Below are positions 50,396 to 58,562 of a stretch of DNA of 64,000 bases, piece after piece (the stretch's first letter is position 1; each line of letters starts with the position of its first letter). Made by a program: the position numbers and the translations under genes. Under the pieces are notes generated by a model that saw only the letters and a program-made list of their open reading frames with translations, did not search any database and was not told the origin of the DNA. The DNA is from Nocardia macrotermitis (lineage in GTDB: Bacteria; Actinomycetota; Actinomycetes; Mycobacteriales; Mycobacteriaceae), in contig NZ_WEGK01000010.1 in the NCBI RefSeq assembly GCF_009604405.1, positions 186,001 through 250,000 of the forward strand. The letters are read 5' to 3'.

Positions 50396-50590
50396 TTACT
50401 CGTGAACGGTGATTACCAGGGCCGGGCAGACCGCAGCCGCTTCCCGGACCGCGTCGGCCTGATCGGCCGGTGGATTCGCCTCCAGCAGAACGAGAATCCC
50501 GTCCTCCTCGCGCTGGTCGAACACCTCCGGCGCGGCGACCACGCACTGGCCGCAGGCGACGCACTTGTCCTCGTCGATCGTGATTCTCAT
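50396..50590 (-). CDS. small ferredoxin with CxxCxxC motif
   Basis: A 64-residue ferredoxin of the P450-partner type. Cys10, Cys13 and Cys16 in DKCVACGQC and Cys55 in AAVCPALVI give four cluster ligands. Most actinobacterial P450 ferredoxins of this size have a non-Cys second position and bind [3Fe-4S]. The extra Cys here could support [4Fe-4S]. It overlaps the reductase stop by 4 bases (ATGA) and precedes the P450 gene, so it should carry electrons between them. Confidence 0.92.
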   Translation of the reverse strand: MRITIDEDKCVACGQCVVAAPEVFDQREEDGILVLLEANPPADQADAVREAAAVCPALVITVHE

Positions 50591-51780
50591 GCGAAACTCC
50601 CTATGCTGTGCGCCGATTGGGCCTCGACGACTTCCTGCCGACGCAGGCGGGACTGTTTGGGCATGTTCCAGCCGACGACGCCGGTGACCCGGCCGGCGAG
50701 CCGGTAGCGGGCCACGAACCGGCCCTCGGCGAGGGAACCCTCGACGATCTCGGCATCGGCATCGGGCGGCAGGAAGCCGTGGACCTGGATCTTGGCGTCG
50801 AACTGATCGGTCCAGAAGTAGGGCACGGGCGTGTAGGGCTGTTCGCCGCCCAGCAGGTTCGTGGCCACGGCGGCGGCCTGCTCGGTCGCGTTGGTCCGGT
50901 TCTCCAGCCGGACCATGTCGCCGAGGTGCTCGTGGTAGAAGCGGGCGACATCGCCGACGGCGTAGATCCCTTCGGCCGCACGGCAATACGCATCGCAGAC
51001 CATCCCGTTGTGCAGGGTGAGGCCGCTGTCGGTGAGCCATTCGGTGTTGGGCGTCGCGCCGATGGCGACCACCACCACATCGGCGGGCAGCCGTTCCCCG
51101 GTCCGCAACCGCACCCCGGTGACTTGCCCACTGTCCGAGTCGATTTCGGCCACACCGGCGCCCAGGTGCAGGCGCACGCCGCGTTCGGTGTGCAATTCGC
51201 CGAGCCGGGCCGAGACCACCGGGCCGAGTTGTCCGGCCATCGGCGCGGCGAGCGGGCCGACGATCGTGGTGTCGATCCCCATAGTCCTTGCGGTAGCGGC
51301 GATCTCGGAGCCGAGCACCCCTTCGCCGATCACGACCAGCCGGGTGGCGCGCAGCAGATCCGCACGCAGGGCGAGCGCGTCGGAGCGGGACCGCAGCACG
51401 TGCACGCCCCGCAGCGAATCCGCGCCGGGCAGCGTCCGGGGCCGCACGCCGGTGGCGATGACGACGGCGTCGGCGCGGACCCGCGATCCGGATGCGGTGT
51501 GCACCACGCGGTCTGCCACGTCCAGGCGCACCGCCGACTCACCGAGCACCAGGTCCAGATCCAGGTCGCGCAGGTGGTCCGCCGGGCGCAGATCCGCGCG
51601 CTGCGGCTCCCACGCGCCGGACAGGATCTGCTTGGACAGCGGCGGGCGGTCGTAAGGTAGTTCGCCCTCCGCGCCGATCATGGTGATGACGCCGCGATAT
51701 CCGTTGCGGCGCAACGCCTCCGCGGTCGACAGACCGGCGGCCGAGGCGCCGATCACGGCCACGCTGTCGGGAACGTTCAT
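50587..51780 (-). CDS. FAD-dependent ferredoxin reductase
   Basis: A 397-residue pyridine-nucleotide-disulfide-oxidoreductase-type ferredoxin reductase. The FAD motif VAVIGASAAGLSTAEALRR is at residue 8, the NAD motif LVVIGEGVLGSEIAA mid-protein, and GIYAVGDVARFY near residue 280. A C-terminal reductase domain follows. It moves electrons from NAD(P)H to the ferredoxin. The ATG at 51780 starts the minus-strand unit. The divergent TetR gene and a palindrome lie just upstream. Confidence 0.92.
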   Translation of the reverse strand: MNVPDSVAVIGASAAGLSTAEALRRNGYRGVITMIGAEGELPYDRPPLSKQILSGAWEPQRADLRPADHLRDLDLDLVLGESAVRLDVADRVVHTASGSRVRADAVVIATGVRPRTLPGADSLRGVHVLRSRSDALALRADLLRATRLVVIGEGVLGSEIAATARTMGIDTTIVGPLAAPMAGQLGPVVSARLGELHTERGVRLHLGAGVAEIDSDSGQVTGVRLRTGERLPADVVVVAIGATPNTEWLTDSGLTLHNGMVCDAYCRAAEGIYAVGDVARFYHEHLGDMVRLENRTNATEQAAAVATNLLGGEQPYTPVPYFWTDQFDAKIQVHGFLPPDADAEIVEGSLAEGRFVARYRLAGRVTGVVGWNMPKQSRLRRQEVVEAQSAHSIGSFA

Positions 51781-51913
51781 GGGAGACTCTCTTTCGGATC
51801 GCGATGTCGGGGTGATCAACTTCCGACTGCAACTTTTCCGAAATCCGGCCGCGGTCACGAGAGAGTGCGGTCCCGAACCGGTGGTGTAGCCCGCTACACC
51901 ATGCCGACTTACT

Positions 51914-51925
51914 TCAAGCGTTTGA
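51914..51925. promoter_or_regulatory. probable TetR operator
   Basis: TCAA-GCGT-TTGA is an inverted repeat in the divergent gap between the ferredoxin reductase (start 51780) and the TetR gene (start 51978). Flanking ACTTACT/GACTTA extend partial symmetry. Confidence 0.55.
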
Positions 51926-51977
51926 CTTAACCGATGTGCGCGGGTTCACTGGAACGGGAACAACCGAAGGAGGCCCG

Positions 51978-52625
51978 ATGTCCGGCACCGAGGCACGGAC
52001 CGCGCGGGCCGAGGGGACGCGGGAGCTGATCCTCGCCGCCGCCGAACGGTTGCTCGCCGAACACGGGGTGGCGGCGGTGTCGAGCCGCCGGGTCAGTGAG
52101 GCTGCGCGACAAGGGAACAACGCCGCGGTCGGGTATCACTTCGGCAGCAAGGCCGACCTGTTGCGGGCGATCGTGTGCAAGCACACCGCCTCGATCGAGC
52201 TGATCCGCGCAGACCTGCTCACCGGGATCGGCGCGTCGGCCGAACTGCGGGACTGGGTGTCCTGCCTGGTGCGGCCGTTCACCGAACACCTTGCGGCACT
52301 GGGTAATCCGACCTGGTACGCGCGGTTCGCCGTGCAGGCGGCGGCCGATCCCGCGTACCAGGAGATGATGACCGACGAGGCGTTCAGCTCACCGTCGTTC
52401 CAGCGCACCGTCGAGGGTCTGAACAGCTGCCTGCCCGCGCTGCCGCTGCCCGTGCGCCTCGAGCGCCAGCAGATGACCAGTCACCTGCTCCTGCAGGTGT
52501 GCGCCGACCGCGAACGCTCGCTCGCGTCCGGCGTGCCGCCCGCCCGATCCAGTTGGGCCGATACCGCGACGGGGCTGATCGACGTCCTCGTCGCACTCTG
52601 GCAAGCACCGATCACCATGTGTTGA
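51978..52625 (+). CDS. TetR-family transcriptional regulator
   Basis: A 215-residue TetR protein. The helix-turn-helix is in TRELILAAAERLLAEHGVAAVSSRRVSEAARQGNNAAVGYHFGSK, read here as ILAAAERLLAEHGVAAVSSR followed by the recognition helix and YHFGSKADLL. The C-terminal ligand domain is unassigned. AAGGAGG precedes the ATG at 51978. It is divergent from the redox/P450 operon and upstream of the second P450 (30-base gap), so it probably controls both P450 units. Confidence 0.9.
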   Translation: MSGTEARTARAEGTRELILAAAERLLAEHGVAAVSSRRVSEAARQGNNAAVGYHFGSKADLLRAIVCKHTASIELIRADLLTGIGASAELRDWVSCLVRPFTEHLAALGNPTWYARFAVQAAADPAYQEMMTDEAFSSPSFQRTVEGLNSCLPALPLPVRLERQQMTSHLLLQVCADRERSLASGVPPARSSWADTATGLIDVLVALWQAPITMC

Positions 52626-52654
52626 ACAACCGAAAATTGTTGGGAGACAACAGA

Positions 52655-53893
52655 ATGACGAGCACCATCATCTCGACCGACGACGCCTGGCCGGAATTGT
52701 CGGAGGTCCCCACGACGCGCGCGACCGCCGCCCCGTTCGATCCGCCGCCCGAGTTGCGCACCTTCCAGGACGCCGGTCCGCTGCACCGGGTCCGGCTCTG
52801 GAACGGCGATTCGGCGTGGCTGGTCACCCGGCACGCCGAACAGCGGCGACTACTGGCCGATCCGCGGGTCAGCGCGGATATCGAACGCCCCGGCTTCCCG
52901 CATCAGACCCGGCTCGACCCGAACCGGCCCCGCAAGGGACTCAGCTTCATCTCCATGGACGATCCGGAACACTCGCGCCTGCGCCGCATGGTGACCGCGC
53001 CGTTCATGATCAAGCGGATGGAGGCCATGCGTCCGGCGGTCCAGCAGATCGTCGACGAGCTGATCGACGAGTTGTTGGCGGGCCCACGCCCCGCCGACCT
53101 GGTCGACGCGTTCGCGCTGCCGGTGCCCTCGCTGGTCATCTGTCGCCTGCTCGGCGTGCCCTACGAGGATCACGATTTCTTCCAGGACAACACCAAGGTC
53201 GTCATCAAGCGCGACAGCTCCCCCGAGGAACGCAGCGCCGCCACCCTGCGCCTGCACGAATACCTCTACGACCTGATGGGCCGCAAGATCGCCGACCCCG
53301 CCGACGATCTGCTGTCCGAACTGGCCGAACGACGGGTCCGCACCGGCGAGCTGACCCGCGAGGAGGCCGCCGACATGGCCCGCCTGCTGCTCATCGCGGG
53401 CCACGAGACCACCGCGAACATGATCGCGCTCGGCACCCTGGCCCTGCTCCGGCACCCCGACCAACTCGCCCTGCTGCGCGAGAGCGACGACCCGGACACG
53501 GTCGCGAGCGCGGTCGAGGAACTGCTGCGCTACCTGAACATCGCGCACAGCGGGCGACGCCGCGTGGCCACCGCGGACATCGAGATCGCCGACACCGTCA
53601 TCCGCGCCGGCGAGGGACTCGTCCTGGTCAACGAGATCGCCAACCGCGATCCCGCCGTCTTCCCCGATCCGGACCGCCTCGACATCCGCCGCACGGCCAG
53701 ACAGCACGTCGCCTTCGGCTTCGGCGTCCACCAGTGCCTGGGACAACCGTTGGCGCGCATGGAATTACAGGTCGTCTACGGCACCCTCTACCGCCGCATC
53801 CCCACCCTGCATCTGGCCATCGACTTCGATCAGGTCCAGTTCAAACACGACGGATTCGTCTACGGCGTCTACGACCTGCCCATCACCTGGTGA
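52655..53893 (+). CDS. cytochrome P450, CYP105-like (second copy)
   Basis: A 412-residue P450 with the I-helix LLIAGHETTAN, K-helix EELLRYLN and haem loop FGFGVHQCLGQPLAR with Cys near residue 360. It ends PITW. GGGAGA precedes the ATG at 52655, 30 bases after the TetR stop, so it is co-transcribed with the regulator. It has no redox gene of its own strand and probably shares the ferredoxin and reductase across the divergent promoter. The LysR remnant begins 18 bases after its stop. Confidence 0.93.
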   Translation: MTSTIISTDDAWPELSEVPTTRATAAPFDPPPELRTFQDAGPLHRVRLWNGDSAWLVTRHAEQRRLLADPRVSADIERPGFPHQTRLDPNRPRKGLSFISMDDPEHSRLRRMVTAPFMIKRMEAMRPAVQQIVDELIDELLAGPRPADLVDAFALPVPSLVICRLLGVPYEDHDFFQDNTKVVIKRDSSPEERSAATLRLHEYLYDLMGRKIADPADDLLSELAERRVRTGELTREEAADMARLLLIAGHETTANMIALGTLALLRHPDQLALLRESDDPDTVASAVEELLRYLNIAHSGRRRVATADIEIADTVIRAGEGLVLVNEIANRDPAVFPDPDRLDIRRTARQHVAFGFGVHQCLGQPLARMELQVVYGTLYRRIPTLHLAIDFDQVQFKHDGFVYGVYDLPITW

Positions 53894-53910
53894 CCGTCCG
53901 GAACCTCGGT

Positions 53911-54150
53911 CTCCCCGCACACCCGGCGCACCAGATCGGCGACTGCTGCGACGGCGGCCGAGGTTCCCGTTTCCCGTTGCGCGAGAAGGAGTTCCCGGCC
54001 TCGCTGGTCTGTAACGGGAGATAGGTGACACCACCCAAGCCCAGGCTGCGGACCGGTTCGCGGCGAGCGCATCGATCGCCGCCACGATCCGCCGGGCGTG
54101 CTCGGCGAAACGCTCACCCGCACCGGTGATCTCGATCTAGTGCGTGGACC
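53911..54150 (-). pseudogene. LysR gene remnant with internal deletion
   Basis: Two blocks match the intact LysR gene at 62949-63923 in the same orientation. Bases 53911-54070 match 63009-63170 (C-terminal LLLAQRETG and VADLVRRVCGE). Bases 54071-54150 match 63696-63775 (ITGAGERFAEHARRIVAA). About 525 bases are missing between the blocks, and several point changes and small indels are present. It cannot make a regulator. Its right edge is exactly where AT-rich island sequence starts. Confidence 0.9.
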
Positions 54151-54164
54151 ACACAATTTGATCC

Positions 54165-54599
54165 TTACACTACGGAATTATGCTCCCGTAACTTCTCATG
54201 GTTGATTCTGATCAGCAAAATTACCGCTACTTCCACGAGTAAGTAACAGCACGCCAAAATGATCACGTAGCCAATGGAGAGCAAACGCGCCGCCTCGATA
54301 GAAAATCGAGCGCCGATAAATGTTATCACGGGAAGGCAGATGACGAGGAGCGCCGCAGTGACTGTGCGCGTCCACCTGGGAAGTCGGCGGCGCACCAAAA
54401 AGATCGGGCTTGCCACTATCGCAACAGCAATGACCGCCAAATAAGAAAAATACGCCAGCCGATCGACGTAACTCGTAGAATCCCAGCCAATGGAATTAAC
54501 CTGGCGATCGGCCTCCCAACTACTGCCCACGGCCATTACGATACTCAGCAAGTAAATTTGAGGATGACTACGCCACCCTTGTTTTTCGGCTGATTTCAT
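54165..54599 (-). CDS. 4-TM membrane protein, candidate immunity protein
   Basis: A 144-residue protein with four predicted TM helices (about residues 14-28, 48-69, 79-97 and 106-130) and short polar ends. No family is recognised. It starts 2 bases after the stop of the 261-residue WXG-type gene, so the two are tightly coupled. A small multi-TM protein behind a putative membrane-active type VII effector is the arrangement seen for effector-immunity pairs. The role is inferred from position only. Codon use is AT-rich compared with the chromosome outside the island. Confidence 0.6.
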   Translation of the reverse strand: MKSAEKQGWRSHPQIYLLSIVMAVGSSWEADRQVNSIGWDSTSYVDRLAYFSYLAVIAVAIVASPIFLVRRRLPRWTRTVTAALLVICLPVITFIGARFSIEAARLLSIGYVIILACCYLLVEVAVILLIRINHEKLREHNSVV

Positions 54600-54601
54600 A
54601 C

Positions 54602-55387
54602 CTACTTTACCGACCACGGCGCAGTTCCGTTCAAGCGTGACGAGTCGTTGAAAGTCGAGGACTCGGAATCTGGCCATTTACCGTTCGGAAACGAGGAGTT
54701 ATCGGTCGTCGCCGACATCAATGCGAACATTTGTGATGTCTCCGCTGCGATGAGTGCCGTAATCGCTATGACAATACCCGTGATCGATATAGAGGTTTCC
54801 GCCCCCGTAGCAATGACAGTCGCGATGCCTGCCAGGCACAACACTCCTGAACCAAGTTCCACGATCATGCTAACCATGGCGGCGATTGCATTATAGAGTA
54901 TTCCCAGCAAAGCCGCATAGAATGTCAACCCGGCAGTGGCGACGATAGCGAGTGATGTGGCTGCCTTATCCGCGATGTCGCCGATCCGTTTAGTTGCATT
55001 ATTCTGAACAGTACTAGTAGATTTATACGACTGCTCAGCGGCGCCCTGCCACTCCCTCATCGCTCGCGACTGGTCAGGATTCAGATCGCCTGCTATTTGA
55101 GTCACAGTTCCACGAATCTCGTACCAGTCCCATGCCTTTATCGCCATGTACACTGGAGCTGCAATCCCTTTGAGTAGATCCTTGATTGTGCTGTACAGCC
55201 ACTTTCCGAATTTTATGATCTCCTTTCCGCAGTATCGAATCGCCGACTCCATGGCATCGGTCACCCACCATTGGGCGGTAGCGCTGTCCACAACGGCGGG
55301 GACACCATTTACTTTCTCGGACAGAATTCCGAGCTGGTCCTCGATCTTCTTAATTATCGACTCGAACTGTTCGACACTGAAATCCAT
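54602..55387 (-). CDS. WXG-type type VII secretion effector candidate with hydrophobic C-terminus
   Basis: A 261-residue protein. An N-terminal helical segment (VEQFESIIKKIEDQLGILSE) is followed by a WXG-like turn, REWQGAAEQSYK, with Trp113 and Gly115. From about 145 to 225 there are two to three long hydrophobic helices rich in Ala, Ile and Gly, then a polar tail. The layout resembles ESX substrates carrying a membrane-inserting toxic domain. It overlaps no other gene, starts 18 bases after the EspC-like stop and is followed at once by the 4-TM protein. Function is inferred. Confidence 0.6.
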   Translation of the reverse strand: MDFSVEQFESIIKKIEDQLGILSEKVNGVPAVVDSATAQWWVTDAMESAIRYCGKEIIKFGKWLYSTIKDLLKGIAAPVYMAIKAWDWYEIRGTVTQIAGDLNPDQSRAMREWQGAAEQSYKSTSTVQNNATKRIGDIADKAATSLAIVATAGLTFYAALLGILYNAIAAMVSMIVELGSGVLCLAGIATVIATGAETSISITGIVIAITALIAAETSQMFALMSATTDNSSFPNGKWPDSESSTFNDSSRLNGTAPWSVK

Positions 55388-55405
55388 TACTTGGTCAAAC
55401 CTCTC

Positions 55406-55723
55406 TCACCAAAGATCTTTCAGCTGGGCCGCGTAGTGTTGATCCTCGTAATCATAAGTGTCGGCCGCTTTCTTCAATGCAGCCGATATTTGGGAAAATG
55501 CTGCAGCACCTTCTTTGGTACGACTCGATGCATAGTCGATTACTGCGGAATGTGCGTTGACGATCTCTTGAAATATCCCTGCTTCAGTTCTATTAAATTT
55601 CAGACCAGCTATTTTGGATGAGACATTACCGATGGTCTGAGACTCCTTTGACCATGTCGTAGCTTCGGTTCGAAGATCGTCCGTGGCAACTTTGATTTGC
55701 CGCGCTGACGGGTGTGGGGACAT
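55406..55723 (-). CDS. EspC-like ESX-secreted small protein
   Basis: A 105-residue helical hairpin protein. It has the secretion signal YxxxD at Tyr90-Asp94 (TYDYEDQHY) after the second helix. The size, helix pattern and motif fit the EspC/DUF2580 or WXG100-related family of type VII substrates. A true WXG turn is not obvious (residues near 41-46 are LKFNRT). It lies between the YbaB-like gene and the WXG effector, each gap under 20 bases, so it is a likely secretion partner for the effector. Confidence 0.65.
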   Translation of the reverse strand: MSPHPSARQIKVATDDLRTEATTWSKESQTIGNVSSKIAGLKFNRTEAGIFQEIVNAHSAVIDYASSRTKEGAAAFSQISAALKKAADTYDYEDQHYAAQLKDLW

Positions 55724-55735
55724 GCTGAAACCTTT

Positions 55736-56446
55736 CTACTGACCAAGCTTGCTGATGGACACAATCGCATCTGCTGCAATCCGATCAGCTGCCGATCGAG
55801 ACCTACCGGCAGCTGTGAAGCGGGAAAGGCGACCGGATGCCTCCGCTACCGCCTCATTGACCGCCCAGGACAACGTTCCGCCGGTACGACCACTAGCCCA
55901 CCCTGCTGCGATGTGGCAGTCGATGAGCACCCCGTCCGGCGACAAGATCACAGTGACGGCGTCGCCCAATTCTTGACAGTTGGCGACGATGTTCCCATGA
56001 CTACCCGACTCCGTCCCTGTCTCGACGAGCGTCAAGACTTCGTCGAGAATTTGGTCGAGCGACGGATTCGTACGATAGTCGAGTGGCAGCGCCGCATTCA
56101 TATTTATCGGAGTGGCAGGATAATCTTCGGGCCTCATTTCCTGAAGGTGATCCAGGACGGATTCTTCAACCATGGCCGATGCGGTTTCCGATGCGGCTGC
56201 ACGTTCCGCGGCCCTCGCTGCCTCTGTTACTGCGGCGCTGACCGATGGCGCAGATAGACCACGTTCCCAGTCATCAGCAACATAGAGTTCAAGAAAACGA
56301 ATCTGAGGCCCAACAGTAACCGTGACCAGTCCGGATGAATCGTAGCCGGATACTCTATTCGGAGTCGCAACCGAATTAAACCGTTGCAGCCAATCCTGCG
56401 TATAAGCGTGATAACGTGCAATATTGGATAGTAGTTCGTCATTCAT
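55736..56446 (-). CDS. duplicated YbaB/EbfC-like protein of the ESX island
   Basis: A 236-residue protein with two YbaB-like halves: SSGLVTVTVGPQIRFLELYV with a following Ala-rich helix, and GDAVTVILSPDGVLIDCHIA with a similar helix. Full-length YbaB proteins are about 100-residue nucleoid-binding dimers. Fusions like this occur beside actinobacterial type VII substrate genes, where they may be chaperones or regulators. It is the first gene of the four-gene minus-strand AT-rich unit. No effector-like motif is seen. Confidence 0.6.
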   Translation of the reverse strand: MNDELLSNIARYHAYTQDWLQRFNSVATPNRVSGYDSSGLVTVTVGPQIRFLELYVADDWERGLSAPSVSAAVTEAARAAERAAASETASAMVEESVLDHLQEMRPEDYPATPINMNAALPLDYRTNPSLDQILDEVLTLVETGTESGSHGNIVANCQELGDAVTVILSPDGVLIDCHIAAGWASGRTGGTLSWAVNEAVAEASGRLSRFTAAGRSRSAADRIAADAIVSISKLGQ

Positions 56447-57005
56447 CGCAGTACCTTTCAGTTCACGTCAGAATCGGTATTCGCCGACCGATATCATCGC
56501 GTACCGAACCCCTGGGGAATTCATCTGATCGGCATGTGGCATCGAAGCGGCCAATACGCCGGTCCAGGCAAGCTACCCGTTGTTACTTATCATCTCTAAC
56601 GAATCTCCCCACCTTCCCCCGTTGTGTTAATGTTGAGCCTCAGCGCTGGGCGACTCTATTAAAGCACATCTTTCGCCTCGACAACCTTCCAGTTTCCCCA
56701 CTCTTCGTCGCTGCGCTCCGCTGCAGCTGGTCAGGTCGGTACGGTGTCGATCGGACGTCGGCTCGAGTTCTGGCAGGTCCTGCCCAGTTATGTTGTGATG
56801 TCAATCGATCCGCCCGCCATGCCTCGTGCGACCGGCTGCCGCCGCACAGACCCTGTTGAATAACAGCGATCGACTATAGTGTAGGTGGACAGGAACTTCC
56901 AACCCGGTGGTGATGATTCTATGAGCTGCACTTCGAAATCAATGTACGGCAGAAATTCGAATTCCAGTGGGGTGCGATGCCTTGGGCTTGAAACGTGGAG
57001 GTGCA
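56447..57005. other. AT-rich divergent spacer
   Basis: This 559-base gap separates the minus-strand YbaB-like unit from the plus-strand one. A few frames cross it but none has codon bias, a ribosome binding site or a recognisable product. A more GC-rich patch lies near 56700-56870. A TATAGT at 56875 could be a -10, but no good -35 accompanies it. Confidence 0.4.
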
Positions 57006-57713
57006 ATGGACATCGCTGATTTCGACGCAGCCCTAGCGGCAATCGATAGAAAAACTCGGAAACCTGCAGTCGCAGATCAACATCCCACGACAGCAGGGGG
57101 TTCGGCGAGTTCCCGGGACGGTCTCATCACAGTCGCCGTCAGCGCTGAGGGAGTGCTGACGCAGATCAGTTTGGCCGAGGATACTTTCCAGCGTAGCAGC
57201 CCGGATCGTCTCGGACATTCGATTGTCGCGACGATTCGATCGACGGCACCGGCAAGACGTGTAGGCGCGGGGACAACTGCATCAACCGAATCTACACAAA
57301 ATTCTCATAACTTCGAGGCGAAGTCAGTCGATGGCGGCGTGCGAGTAACGCTCGATCCGTACGGAATTGTATCCGCAGTGTATATCGCGAAAAATGTGTT
57401 CCGTACATCAACTCCATTACGACTGTCGGCTGCAATCATCCAGACTGCTCGGCAGGCTAATCGGCGATCGCGGAACACCCGGCCCGCCGTCACGCCGATA
57501 TCTTCGGCCCCTGAACGTTCTGCCGCACCCCAAGTAGCCCCGCTGCCGCAAACAATGTCAAGGAATACATCCCAGGGATCCACAGCTCCGCCGCCGTGGG
57601 ATCCTTACCAGCGCCGATCGAAGCGATACGATCGCAATGAAGTTGTCGGGCCTTCGGATTGGGACGAGGACCTCGGATACAGCAGCGATCCTCCACCATC
57701 CTGGTTGCAGTGA
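57006..57713 (+). CDS. second duplicated YbaB/EbfC-like protein
   Basis: A 235-residue protein with two YbaB-like segments (RDGLITVAVSAEGVLTQISL and VDGGVRVTLDPYGIVSAVYI). A Ser/Pro/Arg-rich tail follows, ending WDPYQRRSKRYDRNEV and acidic DWDEDLGYSSDPPPSWLQ. The ATG at 57006 has GGAGGTG at short spacing. It is a distant relative of the 55736-56446 product, on the opposite strand, and converges with the EspG gene. The disordered charged tail is unlike nucleoid proteins and may bind a secretion partner. Confidence 0.6.
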   Translation: MDIADFDAALAAIDRKTRKPAVADQHPTTAGGSASSRDGLITVAVSAEGVLTQISLAEDTFQRSSPDRLGHSIVATIRSTAPARRVGAGTTASTESTQNSHNFEAKSVDGGVRVTLDPYGIVSAVYIAKNVFRTSTPLRLSAAIIQTARQANRRSRNTRPAVTPISSAPERSAAPQVAPLPQTMSRNTSQGSTAPPPWDPYQRRSKRYDRNEVVGPSDWDEDLGYSSDPPPSWLQ

Positions 57714-57734
57714 CCGATCGAGCCACACTGGGGC

Positions 57735-58490
57735 CTACCAGCGTTCGTGTTCGTCCTCGTGTTGGCGTTGTACGGCAGTCTCGAACCAGGCGTTGAAGCG
57801 GGCGGACAGGTCCTTGGCGGTGGCGGGGCGGATGGTGATGTGTTCGCCGAGGACTCGCAGGTAGCGGCCGTCGGTGAAATCGCACCACGAAACCTCGTGT
57901 GCGGGTTGGGGATTCGCGTGGATCGGGCCGACCAGGAGTGCGGCGGTGCCGTTTCCGTCGACGCGACCCGACAGCAGTCGGCGGTAGCGTTCTGCTGGTG
58001 TTTTGCCGGTGGCGGATTGGTGGTTGTCGCGAAGATCGTTGGGGTGCACGATGATCGGTTGCGCTGTGCCCGGTTCCCGGCCCCGGATCGCCGTGACCAG
58101 GCCGGCGCCGAGTTGCTCGGGGCGGTACGAGTGGACGCGGATCCGGCCGTCGATCTGGCCCTCGGTGAGTTGGTACAGCACCGTGGCGTGGTGCGGATTC
58201 CGGGCGCCGATGATCCGGTAGGCCCGGGGTTTCCCTTCGCTGCCTTTGTATTTCGTTGTACTGCCGAGGATTTCGACACGCATGTCCGAGGTGGTCACGG
58301 TGTGCAGCGCCAGATCGATCTGGTCGAGTTCATCCACGCCGTATCGTGCACGCACGGCGGGACGATGCAGTTCGAACTCGTCACGGTAGGCGAACCGGCT
58401 GGTGAACCGCAGCAGACCCGGAATCCTGTCGTTGGCGTCGCTGAACCACAGCGCCGCGAAATCGTCCGGCTCCCAAGCCCATTCCGGCAT
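57735..58490 (-). CDS. EspG-family ESX chaperone
   Basis: A 251-residue EspG protein. WEPDDFAALWFSDANDRIPG near the start, LALHTVTTSDMRVEILG and GGLVTAIRG-like GAGLVTAIRGREPGTAQPI are family features. The C-terminal half ends with LRVLGEHITIRPATAKDLSARFNAWFE in two segments. EspG binds the tip of PE-PPE-type heterodimers and brings them to the ESX ATPase. It is downstream of the PPE-like gene on the same strand, 72 bases apart. No EccB-E or MycP gene is in this window, so the secretion machine must be encoded elsewhere. Confidence 0.85.
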   Translation of the reverse strand: MPEWAWEPDDFAALWFSDANDRIPGLLRFTSRFAYRDEFELHRPAVRARYGVDELDQIDLALHTVTTSDMRVEILGSTTKYKGSEGKPRAYRIIGARNPHHATVLYQLTEGQIDGRIRVHSYRPEQLGAGLVTAIRGREPGTAQPIIVHPNDLRDNHQSATGKTPAERYRRLLSGRVDGNGTAALLVGPIHANPQPAHEVSWCDFTDGRYLRVLGEHITIRPATAKDLSARFNAWFETAVQRQHEDEHERW

Positions 58491-58562
58491 ACGTCTGTTC
58501 CCATCGATCTTTCCGGTGCCACCACCGCTATACGAAATATTGGCCTGCGTGGATTCTGTTCA

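Noticed and set aside
53911..54150. A short CDS of about 95 residues in minus frame (basic, with VADLVRRVCGE).
   Set aside because: It is two separated pieces of the LysR gene joined by a deletion, so the protein would be a non-functional chimera.
56416..56859. A 147-residue plus-strand frame in the ESX spacer.
   Set aside because: No ribosome binding site, poor codon use, and it starts inside the 5' end of the opposite gene.
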